From the NCBI RefSeq assembly GCF_000526775.1, contig NZ_JAGS01000001.1:2418001-2482000 (forward strand): DNA of 64,000 bases, read 5' to 3'. Shown in pieces: positions 51,040 to 59,481 of this stretch. The stretch is from Ruminococcus albus AD2013. GTDB taxonomy: Bacteria; Bacillota; Clostridia; Oscillospirales; Ruminococcaceae. Made by a program: the position numbers and the translations under genes. How positions within the stretch are numbered: position 1 is the first letter of the stretch; each line of letters begins with the position of its first letter. The notes beneath the pieces were generated by a model. The model was not told where the DNA came from. It saw nothing but the letters and a program-made list of their open reading frames with translations, and did not search any database.

Positions 51040-53667
51040 TTACTTCTTGTCAGCGATTGCAGCCTGAGCAGCAGCCAGTCTAGCGATCGGCACTCTGAAA
51101 GGAGAGCAGGATACATAATCCAGACCGATCTTGTGGCAGAACTCTACAGAAGTAGGATCGCCGCCGTGCTCACCGCAGATACCGCAGTGGAGTTTAGGAT
51201 TAACGGGCTTGCCGAGCTTGATAGCCATTTCCATCAGCTTGCCAACACCTGTCTGGTCGAGCTTAGCGAAAGGATCGTTCTCGAAGATCTTCTTATCGTA
51301 GTAAGCGCCCAGGAACTTGCCTGCGTCATCTCTGGAGAAGCCATAGGTCATCTGAGTCAGGTCGTTAGTACCGAAGCAGAAGAAGTCAGCGTTTGCAGCG
51401 ATATCGTCAGCAGTCAGAGCAGCTCTGGGTATCTCGATCATAGTACCAACTTCGTACTTCAGATCGGAACCTGCAGCCTTGATAACAGCGTCAGCAGTCT
51501 CAACTACAACCTTCTTAACGAACTTGAGCTCCTTAACATCGCCAACCAGAGGGATCATTATCTCAGGCTTAACGTTCCAGTCAGCGTGCTTCTTCTGAAC
51601 GTTGATAGCAGCCTTGATAACAGCAGCTGTCTGCATCTTAGCGATCTCGGGATATGTTACAGCCAGACGGCAGCCACGGTGACCCATCATGGGGTTGAAC
51701 TCGTGGAGACCAGCGATCAGAGCCTTGATATCCTCAACGGACTTGCCCTGAGCGTTTGCCAGTGCCTTGATATCCTCTTCCTCAGTAGGAACGAACTCGT
51801 GGAGAGGAGGATCCAGGAATCTGATAGTAACAGGGTTGCCTTCCAGAGCCTCATACAGAGCCTCGAAGTCAGCCTGCTGCATAGGCTCGATCTTAGCCAG
51901 AGCAGCTTCTCTCTCTTCAACGGTATCAGCGCAGATCATCTCTCTGAATGCTGCGATTCTGTCAGCCTCGAAGAACATGTGCTCGGTACGGCACAGACCG
52001 ATACCCTCAGCGCCCAGCTCTCTAGCCTTCTTAGCGTCAGCAGGAGTATCAGCGTTAGTTCTAACCTTCAGAGTTCTGTACTTGTCAGCCCAAGCCATGA
52101 TTCTGCCGAACTCGCCTGCGATCTGAGCGTCAACGGTAGGAATGATACCATCATAGATGTTACCTGTTGTACCATCGATGGAGATGTAGTCACCCTCCTT
52201 GAAGGTCTTTCCGCCGAGGTCGAACTTCTTGTTAGCCTCGTCCATCTTGATATCGCCGCAACCGGATACGCAGCACTCGCCCATACCTCTAGCAACAACG
52301 GCAGCGTGAGAAGTCATACCACCACGAACAGTCAGGATACCCTGAGCAGCCTTCATACCGGTGATGTCTTCAGGAGAAGTCTCAAGTCTAACCAGAACGA
52401 CCTTCTCACCCTTCTCAGCCCACTCAACAGCGTCATCAGCTGTGAATACGATCTTACCGCAAGCAGCTCCGGGAGAAGCGCCGAGACCCTTACCAACAGG
52501 AGTAGCTGCCTTCAGTGCCTTAGCATCGAACTGAGGATGAAGCAGAGTATCCAGGTTTCTGGGGTCGATCATAGCAACAGCTTCCTGCTCGGTCTTCATG
52601 CCCTCGTCAACGAGATCGCAAGCGATCTTCAGAGCAGCCTGAGCAGTTCTCTTACCATTTCTGGTCTGCAGCATATAGAGCTTCTTGTTCTCAACAGTGA
52701 ACTCCATGTCCTGCATATCGTGATAGTGGTTCTCGAGAGTCTGGCAAACCTGCTTGAACTGCTCGAAAGCCTCAGGGAATGTTTCAGCCATCTGCTGGAT
52801 AGGCATAGGAGTACGAACACCTGCAACAACGTCCTCGCCCTGAGCATTAGTCAGGAACTCACCCATCAGCTTCTTCTCGCCTGTAGCGGGATCTCTGGTG
52901 AATGCAACGCCTGTACCGCAGTCGTCACCCATGTTACCGAATGCCATAGACTGTACGTTAACAGCAGTACCCCAAGAGAAAGGAATATCGTTGTCACGTC
53001 TGTAAACGTTAGCTCTGGGGTTATCCCAAGAACGGAATACAGCCTTGATAGCGCCCATCAGCTGCTCCTTAGGATCGTCAGGGAAGTCAACGCCGATCTT
53101 AGCCTTGTACTCAGCCTTGAACTGACCAGCCAGTGTCTTCAGATCGTCAGCAGTCAGCTCAACGTCCTGAGTAACACCCTTTTCTTCCTTCATCTTGTCG
53201 ATGAGCTCTTCAAAGTACTTCTTGCCGACCTCCATAACAACGTCGGAGTACATCTGGATAAATCTTCTGTAGCAGTCCCAAGCCCATCTGGGGTTGTTGG
53301 ACTTCTCAGCGATAGTGTTAACAACAGTTTCATTCAGACCCAGGTTCAGGATAGTATCCATCATACCGGGCATGGAAGCTCTTGCACCTGAACGAACGGA
53401 AACGAGAAGAGGATTCTCCTTGTCACCGAACTTCTTGCCGGTGATGCCTTCCATCTTTACGATATACTCGTTGATCTCCTTCTGGATCTCCTCAGAGATA
53501 CCGCCGTCCTCATAATACTGTGTGCAAGCCTCGGTAGTGATAGTGAAGCCCTGGGGAACGGGAAGACCGATGTTGGTCATCTCAGCCAGGTTAGCGCCCT
53601 TACCGCCGAGCAGTTCTCTCATGTTGGCATTACCCTCAGAGAAGAGATAGCAATACTTAGTTGCCAT
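51040..53667 (-). CDS. ppdK: Pyruvate, phosphate dikinase
   Basis: The 875-residue protein has the full PPDK order: N-terminal nucleotide-binding domains, the swivelling phosphohistidine domain with H454 in GGMTSHAAVVARGMG, and the C-terminal PEP/pyruvate barrel with GIGLCRTEHMFF, MIPLVGDVKEL and HCGICGEHGGDP. It interconverts pyruvate + ATP + Pi and PEP + AMP + PPi; in rumen Clostridia it serves PPi-linked glycolysis. GGAGGT precedes the ATG. Codon use is strongly biased, as expected of a highly expressed gene. Confidence 0.98.
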   Translation of the reverse strand: MATKYCYLFSEGNANMRELLGGKGANLAEMTNIGLPVPQGFTITTEACTQYYEDGGISEEIQKEINEYIVKMEGITGKKFGDKENPLLVSVRSGARASMPGMMDTILNLGLNETVVNTIAEKSNNPRWAWDCYRRFIQMYSDVVMEVGKKYFEELIDKMKEEKGVTQDVELTADDLKTLAGQFKAEYKAKIGVDFPDDPKEQLMGAIKAVFRSWDNPRANVYRRDNDIPFSWGTAVNVQSMAFGNMGDDCGTGVAFTRDPATGEKKLMGEFLTNAQGEDVVAGVRTPMPIQQMAETFPEAFEQFKQVCQTLENHYHDMQDMEFTVENKKLYMLQTRNGKRTAQAALKIACDLVDEGMKTEQEAVAMIDPRNLDTLLHPQFDAKALKAATPVGKGLGASPGAACGKIVFTADDAVEWAEKGEKVVLVRLETSPEDITGMKAAQGILTVRGGMTSHAAVVARGMGECCVSGCGDIKMDEANKKFDLGGKTFKEGDYISIDGTTGNIYDGIIPTVDAQIAGEFGRIMAWADKYRTLKVRTNADTPADAKKARELGAEGIGLCRTEHMFFEADRIAAFREMICADTVEEREAALAKIEPMQQADFEALYEALEGNPVTIRFLDPPLHEFVPTEEEDIKALANAQGKSVEDIKALIAGLHEFNPMMGHRGCRLAVTYPEIAKMQTAAVIKAAINVQKKHADWNVKPEIMIPLVGDVKELKFVKKVVVETADAVIKAAGSDLKYEVGTMIEIPRAALTADDIAANADFFCFGTNDLTQMTYGFSRDDAGKFLGAYYDKKIFENDPFAKLDQTGVGKLMEMAIKLGKPVNPKLHCGICGEHGGDPTSVEFCHKIGLDYVSCSPFRVPIARLAAAQAAIADKK

Positions 53668-53744
53668 AGGTTATCTACCTCCAAATATTTTGAAATTCCG
53701 TTTTTTTGCACAGCACGATACTGTCAATTCACGGTCGTAAATAT

Positions 53745-53753
53745 ATTATAACA
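53745..53753 (-). promoter_or_regulatory. Extended -10 promoter of ppdK
   Basis: On the minus strand TGTTATAAT gives TATAAT with the TGn extension and no good -35 box. The leader is about 70 bases. From here to 53993 no gene is seen. Confidence 0.6.
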
Positions 53754-53993
53754 GATTTCCGCCAAAATTACCATAGTTTCCGAGCATTTTCATCAATAAA
53801 ATTTTTCACAATGTTTCCACTCAACTTCTATGCACATTCTACAAAAACAGCCTTTTGGCGCACTTTTTAAGAATGAAAAATAAATGGGATATGAATAGTG
53901 CTTTTTACCTATTCACTGTGTATACATCTTAAATATCATAATACGTCAAAAAAATCCCCGTCCGCAGTAAAACAGATACCCATATAGAAGTTT

Positions 53994-54025
53994 TGCCCCG
54001 AAGCACTTCAAAGTGCTTCGGGGCA
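53994..54025. other. Perfect 15-bp GC-rich hairpin
   Basis: Arms 53994-54008 and 54011-54025 are exact complements with a 2-base loop. It lies 65 bases past the sugar kinase stop. The T-rich side faces the plus strand (ATTGTATTTTA), so it is a poor terminator for the minus-strand gene but may still stop it or protect mRNA ends. Confidence 0.6.
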
Positions 54026-54088
54026 TTGTATTTTATACAACTGCTAAGATAAATCATAATTTGATGTTGCAAGATTAACATATACCCG

Positions 54089-54883
54089 TTAAAAGCCGCC
54101 AATATGACTTAATGTTTCAGAAGCGACTCTTGAACCTTCATTCATTGCATTTATAATCTCACAATCTCTCAAATATGAACAAAGAAAGCCAGCATGATAA
54201 CTGTCACCGCACCCAGTTGTATCAATTACATTATTGACAGGCACAGCATCCACTCTATATTCTTTTCCCATATAATAAGTAACGCTGCCATTTTCTGCAA
54301 GTGTAATGTTAAATATGTTGTCATACTGTTCAGACCATTTTTGAAATTGTAAAAGAATACTCTTCTCACCACTGATAAAAAAGAAGTCAATGTACGGTAC
54401 AATAGTTTCTATTTTCTTAAAATCTCTTAGCACGTTGAAGTCAACGGCAAGCTGAAAACGACAACTCTTTCTAAGTTCTAATACATCATCAAAATTAGGA
54501 GAATCAAAGGTTATAAAGATAACATCAGCACTTGCAATTCTTTTCTTGTCAGAATCGCTAAGAAGATATGTGTCATGAATACCACCGTTCCATGAATCAT
54601 CCTTGAAATATCTATCACCTTTCTCAGTAAGATAAATCCGATGGTTTGCAGTAGCAGAGCCTGGAATAATGTGGATAAACTCTTTGTTGATAGGTTTATT
54701 TTCAATAGATTTCAATATTGCCTTACCATAATCATCGTCACCAATTGCACCAAGAAGATCAACTGAAATATGATTGTATTTTGATGCAATTGCAGCAAAG
54801 TTCAATGCTTCACCACCGGGACGGATTTCTCCAGTATCATCAAAAACATCTACGCACATACAAGTCATAGCAATAATATTCAC
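54089..54883 (-). CDS. PfkB-family sugar kinase, FrlD-like
   Basis: The 264-residue protein has the ribokinase/PfkB fold with GGEALNFA near residue 23, AIGDDDYG and the C-terminal signature DTTGCGDSYHAGF with catalytic D227. Its short length and the opening VDVF...GGEALN resemble fructoselysine 6-kinase, but no FrlB deglycase or transporter is near, so the substrate is open. The start is GTG at 54883. A cysteine replaces the usual alanine in GAGD. A consensus promoter precedes it. Confidence 0.85.
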   Translation of the reverse strand: MNIIAMTCMCVDVFDDTGEIRPGGEALNFAAIASKYNHISVDLLGAIGDDDYGKAILKSIENKPINKEFIHIIPGSATANHRIYLTEKGDRYFKDDSWNGGIHDTYLLSDSDKKRIASADVIFITFDSPNFDDVLELRKSCRFQLAVDFNVLRDFKKIETIVPYIDFFFISGEKSILLQFQKWSEQYDNIFNITLAENGSVTYYMGKEYRVDAVPVNNVIDTTGCGDSYHAGFLCSYLRDCEIINAMNEGSRVASETLSHIGGF

Positions 54884-54937
54884 ATTTATCCAACCTTTCT
54901 GTTTCGGAAAAGTTAATTACGATTTATGTTAGTTACC

Positions 54938-54966
54938 ATTATAGCACGTCATCTATGCACTGTCAA
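54938..54966 (-). promoter_or_regulatory. Consensus promoter of the sugar kinase gene
   Basis: On the minus strand: TTGACA (54961-54966), 17-bp spacer, TATAAT (54938-54943), right after the terminator of the upstream module. Confidence 0.88.
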
Positions 54967-54973
54967 TATAAAC

Positions 54974-55012
54974 GCCATAGTACTTCTGACTTTGCATCAG
55001 AAATACCATGGC
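54974..55012 (-). terminator. Terminator of the second membrane/Xre module
   Basis: GCCATRGTAYTTCTGA-type arms of 16 bp with two mismatches (54974-54989 and 54997-55012) are followed by GTTTATATT on the minus strand. Confidence 0.65.
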
Positions 55013-55058
55013 TTAAAACTTCTATATCAGCGCCGCCCTTACGGAAAGGGATTTTTCG

Positions 55059-55268
55059 TCAATCAAAGTAAAACAGCTCCTCGAATTTTTTATCCAGGGC
55101 TATACATATTATAAGTGCAAGTTTCGCAGTAGGGGAAAACTGCCCTGTCTCAATGGAGCTTATGGTATTTCTCGATACGCCCACCATTTTCGCAAGTGCC
55201 CCCTGAGATATCCTCTTTTCTGCGCGAGCTTCTTTCAGGCGGTTTTTGAGGATCAGTGTTTCATTCAT
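55059..55268 (-). CDS. Small Xre-family regulator (second module)
   Basis: The 69-residue protein is one Cro/C1-type HTH domain with SQGALAKMVGVSRNTISSIETG (residues 21-42) and then FSPTAKLALIICIALDKKFEELF. It follows the membrane protein by 4 bases with AAGAGG before the ATG. By build it is a relative of the regulator at 1951-2154. The CCAAGT-N2-ACTTGG sites at the promoter of its operon are the likely targets. Confidence 0.9.
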   Translation of the reverse strand: MNETLILKNRLKEARAEKRISQGALAKMVGVSRNTISSIETGQFSPTAKLALIICIALDKKFEELFYFD

Positions 55269-55272
55269 AGGT

Positions 55273-55599
55273 TCAGCCTCTTCTTATCAGTTTTATAATA
55301 CCGTAAATAAAGCTCATTAGAAAAAGACAAGTATACCCGATGCCCAAACGGAGTTGTTTTTTGTCCTTCAGTTTTATTCCCGAATAAACTAATTTGAACG
55401 CATTTGACACAAACACTATTGACCACATCAGATAATCCGGTTCTCCGTTCACTAATAACGAAACAATAAAGATGATAGATACGATTGTAAGCATTGCATC
55501 TCCAGCTAACAAGTTAGCCTTGTTCTCTATCTCCATTGTGTATGGGTCTTTATATTCATTTTCTTTACGGCTCATTGCCAATACTCTTTCTTTATCCAT
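55273..55599 (-). CDS. Three-TM membrane protein paired with the Xre regulator (DUF6442-like)
   Basis: The 108-residue protein opens with an acidic/basic cytosolic part (SRKENEYKDPYTMEIENKAN) and has three TM helices, resembling DUF6442 proteins, which commonly sit next to small Xre regulators. The ATG at 55599 is 6 bases after AGGAAG; the ATG at 55605 would be too close to it. Function unknown. As in the first module it may control the regulator or report membrane state. Confidence 0.78.
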   Translation of the reverse strand: MDKERVLAMSRKENEYKDPYTMEIENKANLLAGDAMLTIVSIIFIVSLLVNGEPDYLMWSIVFVSNAFKLVYSGIKLKDKKQLRLGIGYTCLFLMSFIYGIIKLIRRG

Positions 55600-55643
55600 A
55601 GTCATCTTCCTATCTTGATATGCACAGTTTTATTGGTATTCTG

Positions 55644-55716
55644 CCAAGTTTACTTGGTATGACTGTATTATATCACTGCCAAGTGTACTTGTCAAGAGTT
55701 TGCACAGTTCACTTGG
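55644..55716 (-). promoter_or_regulatory. Operators CCAAGT-N2-ACTTGG over the module promoter
   Basis: A perfect dyad CCAAGTTTACTTGG (55644-55657) lies just downstream of the -10. A near-perfect dyad CCAAGTGTACTTGT (55679-55692) spans the spacer and the edge of the -35. A third, half-conserved site (55703-55716, right half ACTTGG) lies upstream. The Xre regulator encoded in the operon is the expected ligand (inference). Confidence 0.8.
55667..55695 (-). promoter_or_regulatory. Perfect consensus promoter of the second membrane/Xre module
   Basis: On the minus strand: TTGACA (55690-55695), 17-bp spacer, TATAAT (55667-55672). Confidence 0.9.
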
Positions 55717-55857
55717 CATCTTTGTAGATATGCATAAATCCACACCGCATTTTTTATCATTCGACACTATGCTTAAACAAACTATGTCATACAGATTTCC
55801 GTCCGTTTTCGCCTGTTTATCAAAAAAGTATAATATAATTATCGGGTATGGTCATTA

Positions 55858-55892
55858 ACAAAAAAGCACTCCCGAAAAACGAGAGCGCTTTG
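55858..55892 (-). terminator. Terminator of the epimerase gene
   Basis: A 12-bp stem (55863-55874 with 55880-55891, one G-T pair) is followed by a run of T's on the minus strand (A-run 55860-55865). Confidence 0.85.
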
Positions 55893-55901
55893 GATACATT
55901 A

Positions 55902-56837
55902 TTATTTGGTATTGCTCAGGCTCCACCTCATGGGCGCGATACGCTTCGCACGGGTGTTATCGAACAGCCAGTTGTTGTAGGTAATGGTGGGGTCAAAGTA
56001 GCGATAGTCTGTTCTCATCTTGCCTTTGTTGAAAAACATTGCTTTCTCACTGCCGGGAGAACGGCGGATAACTGCACCTATGCGGTGACGATCCTTTTCA
56101 TACTGGATTATCTCGTTAGCATTAAGCTGTCTTGAATCGCATACATTATATATGCCGCCGTATTTTCCTTGAGGAACGGATATTATACCGTTTATAAAAT
56201 CAATAAGATTGAAAACACAGCAAAAAGTAAAACCGTAGTCGCCTTCACCAAAAACGTAACCCACATTCTCCTTGTGGTCAAAGACATGGGAATGAAGATT
56301 ATCGGTATGCTCGGCATCATATATGGGCGCTGCCCTGGCTACCACCGTGATAGTATCGCTTTTTTTGAGAGCCTTTTCCATCAGTTTCTCGCTGTTCAGC
56401 TTCATCACGGAATAATTGGTTATGGCTTTTTCAGCAATTGTCTCTCTGATAGGCTCTCTGCCCTTCTGCAAGCCGTAAACTTCTGTGGTGCTGAGGAGGA
56501 TGAAGCATCCTACGCCGCACTTGTCCGCCGCAGAATAAATATATTTATCGGTGATCTTGCTCTTTTTTATCTCGGCATCTGTCACCAGGGAATCTATATC
56601 ATTATCCACGGAATTTGCAAGATGCACTACCACATCGATATGATTTGATTCCATAATATTGCAGATAGCTCTTTTATCATTGATATCACACTGAGTAAAG
56701 CTGTAATTGCTGTCCTTGCCGATGAAGTCATTAGTTTTTGAGTCTACCGCGAATACACGGTGTTTTTTATGCAGCAGGCTGGAGGTCAGATACTGACCGA
56801 TCATGCCGCTTGCACCAGTAATTAATATAGATGACAT
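55902..56837 (-). CDS. NAD-dependent epimerase/dehydratase (extended SDR)
   Basis: The 311-residue protein has the Rossmann motif TGASGMIG (7-14), the acidic D51, and the catalytic S116/T117, Y142 and K146 (YxxxK in NYSVMK). These enzymes act on nucleotide sugars. The start at 56837 follows AAGGGAG; upstream in-frame sequence to 56930 is part of a structured leader. It stands alone, without glycosyltransferases, so the sugar is unknown. The C-terminal sequence around RRSPGSEKAMFFNKGK is typical of substrate-specific loops. Confidence 0.88.
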   Translation of the reverse strand: MSSILITGASGMIGQYLTSSLLHKKHRVFAVDSKTNDFIGKDSNYSFTQCDINDKRAICNIMESNHIDVVVHLANSVDNDIDSLVTDAEIKKSKITDKYIYSAADKCGVGCFILLSTTEVYGLQKGREPIRETIAEKAITNYSVMKLNSEKLMEKALKKSDTITVVARAAPIYDAEHTDNLHSHVFDHKENVGYVFGEGDYGFTFCCVFNLIDFINGIISVPQGKYGGIYNVCDSRQLNANEIIQYEKDRHRIGAVIRRSPGSEKAMFFNKGKMRTDYRYFDPTITYNNWLFDNTRAKRIAPMRWSLSNTK

Positions 56838-57040
56838 TGCTGTCACTCCCTTCCATATCCATGCGCCTTTACAGCATGATTGCCATGAAAGCTGTAAATA
56901 AACGAACTGCGGAAAGCCAGTGCACGCCACACTGTAAAGGGCTGAAGTCCTTTAGCCGAATATCTCCGCGCCGCCTATTGATAGGCGCACTATCATTCTT
57001 CTATACGCTATTATTATAACACAATTATTATAATTTGCAA
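56838..57040 (-). promoter_or_regulatory. Promoter and structured leader of the epimerase gene
   Basis: On the minus strand TTGCAA (57035-57040), 16-bp spacer and an extended -10 TGTTATAAT (57013-57021) give a leader of about 170 bases with several hairpins: CGCCTAT/ATAGGCG (56983-57000 region), TAAAGG/CCTTTA (56936-56953), CAGTG/CACTG (56917-56934) and TTTACAG/CTGTAAA (56868-56898). I do not recognise a known riboswitch. The region upstream to 57283 holds no gene. Confidence 0.5.
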
Positions 57041-57283
57041 TATGTTTTGGTTTAAAAAAGAAAAATTTAGATTTTCTTTATAAATTCGCTTGCTTAATTT
57101 TGTGAAGTGTGCTAAAATATTATAACAGAGCTTCGATCATGTTAATTAAATCGTCAAAAAACCGCGAAATATCGGTCAATTCTGCAAGTGGCTAACTTTG
57201 TACTTAAAGTTACTTCAGTACAGATTAACATAAAAAATCATAGGTTCAGCAAAGCTGAACTTGCTATATAAGGAGAATTCATC

Positions 57284-58660
57284 TTGACTTACACAGACCT
57301 TATCTTCCTGTTCGCAATTTTTCCCGCTTCGGCGATACTTTCCATGCTGGACAGGAGTTCGGAATATAAAAACCTGATACTGATAATCACTTCACTGCTG
57401 TTTTTCAGCTGGGGCAAACCTTTCGTAATATGCCTTATATTCCTGTCACTGGTCATTGACTGGGCACTGGGACTTTGTGTCGGAAGCATACGCGAAAAGA
57501 ACCGCACAGGAGCACTGCTCCTTACTGCGGCTGACGGAGTTATGAATACGGCACTGATGCTTATATTCGGACACAATTATCTGTTTGCCGATACAGCCCT
57601 TGCTTTTGAAGACATCATGCTGCCAATCGGCATGGGATACTATTCACTGAGAGGATTTTCCTACGTTTCGGATGTCTTCCGCGGCAAGATACGCGCCGAA
57701 AAAAATGTATTCTGCATAATGACCTATATGGTAGCCTTTCATATGATGTGCGCAGGTCCTGTGGTGCATTACGGTGACATGGAAGGTCAGATAAGGAAAC
57801 GTGAAGTCACGACCGAAAAAATGAACGCAGGTCTGAACAAAATGGTATGGGGTCTGGGCAAGATAGTTCTGCTGGCTGAGGTATTCCGCCAGATACGAAC
57901 TGCGGGTCTCAACAGCAGTGAGATAACGACCCTCGGCTGCTGGCTTGGTATGCTGGCGTTCTTTGCACAGTATTATTTTGTATTTACGGGTCTTTGCGAT
58001 ATGAGCCGCGGATTCAGCCTGATGGGCGGGTTCGTGCTTCCGATAAACTACCGTGATATCGAGCCCGATGAGCTTTTCACAGGTCTTGTAAAAAGCTACA
58101 ACTCCACTGTTATAGCTTTTTTCAGCGACCTTCTGGGTATACCGAACAGCAAGTCGAAAGTGCGTACAGCTGTCTGTGCAGTGATATGCGGAGGTATCAT
58201 GGGACTGTGGTACGCTGTGAAGCCCATAAGTCTTGCAGTCGGTCTTGCTGCCGGTCTGCTGGTGGCACTGGAACAGCTTTTCCTGAAAAAAATACTGGCA
58301 AAACTGCCTGTATTTTTCAAGTATGTATATCTGGTGCTGGCAAGTCTGCTGATATTCGGAGCACTTGAATTCAAAGGATTTTTCGGCTACCACAAATGGG
58401 TGATGGGTCTTATGGGCTCAGGCGTAAAGTACACCCTCAGTGTAGCTGTCAGGGACGCAGTCCTCAATAACTGCGTGCTGATACTCATAGCATTCTGCGT
58501 GGTATGTACCCCTGTACGCAGATTGATAACAGGCTGTACGGACAAGATCTCGGCTAAGAGCAGGAGATCCTACGGCGCAGTGCGTATATGCAAGACCATA
58601 GCAACTGCAGCTGTGCTGGTGATAAGCGTTATAACTCTGGCGGCTAACGCGTCGGTATAA
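57284..58660 (+). CDS. MBOAT (AlgI/DltB-like) homolog lacking both conserved histidines
   Basis: The 458-residue multi-TM protein follows AlgI-type O-acyltransferases along its length: NLILIITSLLFFSWGKP, LPIGMGYYSLRGFSYVSDVF, CAGPVVHYGDM and INYRDIEPDELF. At the first conserved site (WRRWHISLS in AlgI-like proteins) it has LVKSYNSTV, with N273 in place of His. At the catalytic GLWHG it has GLWYA, with Y310 in place of His. It therefore looks like a pseudo-enzyme that keeps the membrane channel. It is followed 14 bases later by a truncated DHHW-like partner. AAGGAG lies before the TTG start. Confidence 0.85.
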   Translation: MTYTDLIFLFAIFPASAILSMLDRSSEYKNLILIITSLLFFSWGKPFVICLIFLSLVIDWALGLCVGSIREKNRTGALLLTAADGVMNTALMLIFGHNYLFADTALAFEDIMLPIGMGYYSLRGFSYVSDVFRGKIRAEKNVFCIMTYMVAFHMMCAGPVVHYGDMEGQIRKREVTTEKMNAGLNKMVWGLGKIVLLAEVFRQIRTAGLNSSEITTLGCWLGMLAFFAQYYFVFTGLCDMSRGFSLMGGFVLPINYRDIEPDELFTGLVKSYNSTVIAFFSDLLGIPNSKSKVRTAVCAVICGGIMGLWYAVKPISLAVGLAAGLLVALEQLFLKKILAKLPVFFKYVYLVLASLLIFGALEFKGFFGYHKWVMGLMGSGVKYTLSVAVRDAVLNNCVLILIAFCVVCTPVRRLITGCTDKISAKSRRSYGAVRICKTIATAAVLVISVITLAANASV

Positions 58661-58674
58661 GAACGGAGGACAAG

Positions 58675-59481
58675 ATGGAAGACCAATTCAGTAAACTGAG
58701 ATCGGAAGCCGCAAAGATAGACCTTCCCGACGAGTGCGAAGAAAACGACCGCGCAGTGCGGTTTCTGGCACTTGAAACAGGTGTTGGGCATTACGATAAT
58801 CTGAACCTGCTGGTGCTTTCGGTACTGATGATATTCATAGCAGTATCGTTTCTCGCTGTCAGCGGAGGAAAAATACGCAACGACGAAGAACTCTCCCTCA
58901 CAAAAGAAAGCTTTCTCAGCGGTGAATTTGAAAAGGGCATAGAAAAGAGCTATCTCCGTGAACTGCCTATACCCGAACAAATTCGTGCGGCAGAAGAGCA
59001 TATATCTTTTCTGTACGGCATAGGCAACACCATCAGCGAAATCGGAAGCGGCAACTACAATATCCGCAGCGACCGTCAGCAGGAAGACGAGGTATTCAAT
59101 CCTTTTGACAACGACGAGCGCGATGAGAATGCCGTGACAACGAAGGCAGTCATTACCGACAAGGACGGCAACACCGTCACCGAAGCCGATAACGACGAAA
59201 CTGCCCCCGGCGGCGGAACAACGGCGGTATCAAGACCTGCCTCGACCTACAAGACCTATACAACGTCTGATATGGGCGAAGAAATGACCACTACAAACAA
59301 CGAAGCACCCTTTGTAACTACCACAACGACCATTATCTCACATAACACCGAATCGTCTCAGGATACCGGGGACAGCACTGAACCTTCCGATACCGAGCCG
59401 CCTGTTACCGACGAGCCAGATTCCAAGCCCGATACCTCTCCCTCCGATACCGAGATCCCGCCCGATGAACCGAAAGAATGA
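58675..59481 (+). CDS. DHHW-like protein reduced to its N-terminal part, with Ser/Thr/Pro-rich tail
   Basis: The 268-residue protein has a cytosolic start, one TM helix (about 42-62) and a segment (ELSLTKESFLSGEFEKGIEK, then YLRELPIPEQIRAAEEHISF) matching the N-terminal region of DHHW/AlgX-like partners of MBOAT acyltransferases. The SGNH-type catalytic domain expected afterwards is absent; instead residues 140-268 are a low-complexity tail rich in Thr, Ser, Pro, Asp and Glu. GGAGGA lies before the ATG. It overlaps the radical SAM gene by 4 bases (ATGA). Confidence 0.75.
   Translation: MEDQFSKLRSEAAKIDLPDECEENDRAVRFLALETGVGHYDNLNLLVLSVLMIFIAVSFLAVSGGKIRNDEELSLTKESFLSGEFEKGIEKSYLRELPIPEQIRAAEEHISFLYGIGNTISEIGSGNYNIRSDRQQEDEVFNPFDNDERDENAVTTKAVITDKDGNTVTEADNDETAPGGGTTAVSRPASTYKTYTTSDMGEEMTTTNNEAPFVTTTTTIISHNTESSQDTGDSTEPSDTEPPVTDEPDSKPDTSPSDTEIPPDEPKE

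Noticed and set aside
51016..53391. A 791-codon open frame on the plus strand opposite ppdK
   Set aside because: It is exactly antisense to the well-supported PPDK gene, whose strong codon bias leaves the opposite frame open. The translation is low-complexity (Ser/Leu/Val-rich) and has no ribosome site.
53994..54025. Clear rho-independent terminator for the sugar kinase
   Set aside because: The hairpin is perfect, but the T-rich side is on the plus strand, so its role for the minus-strand gene is uncertain and it is listed only as a hairpin.
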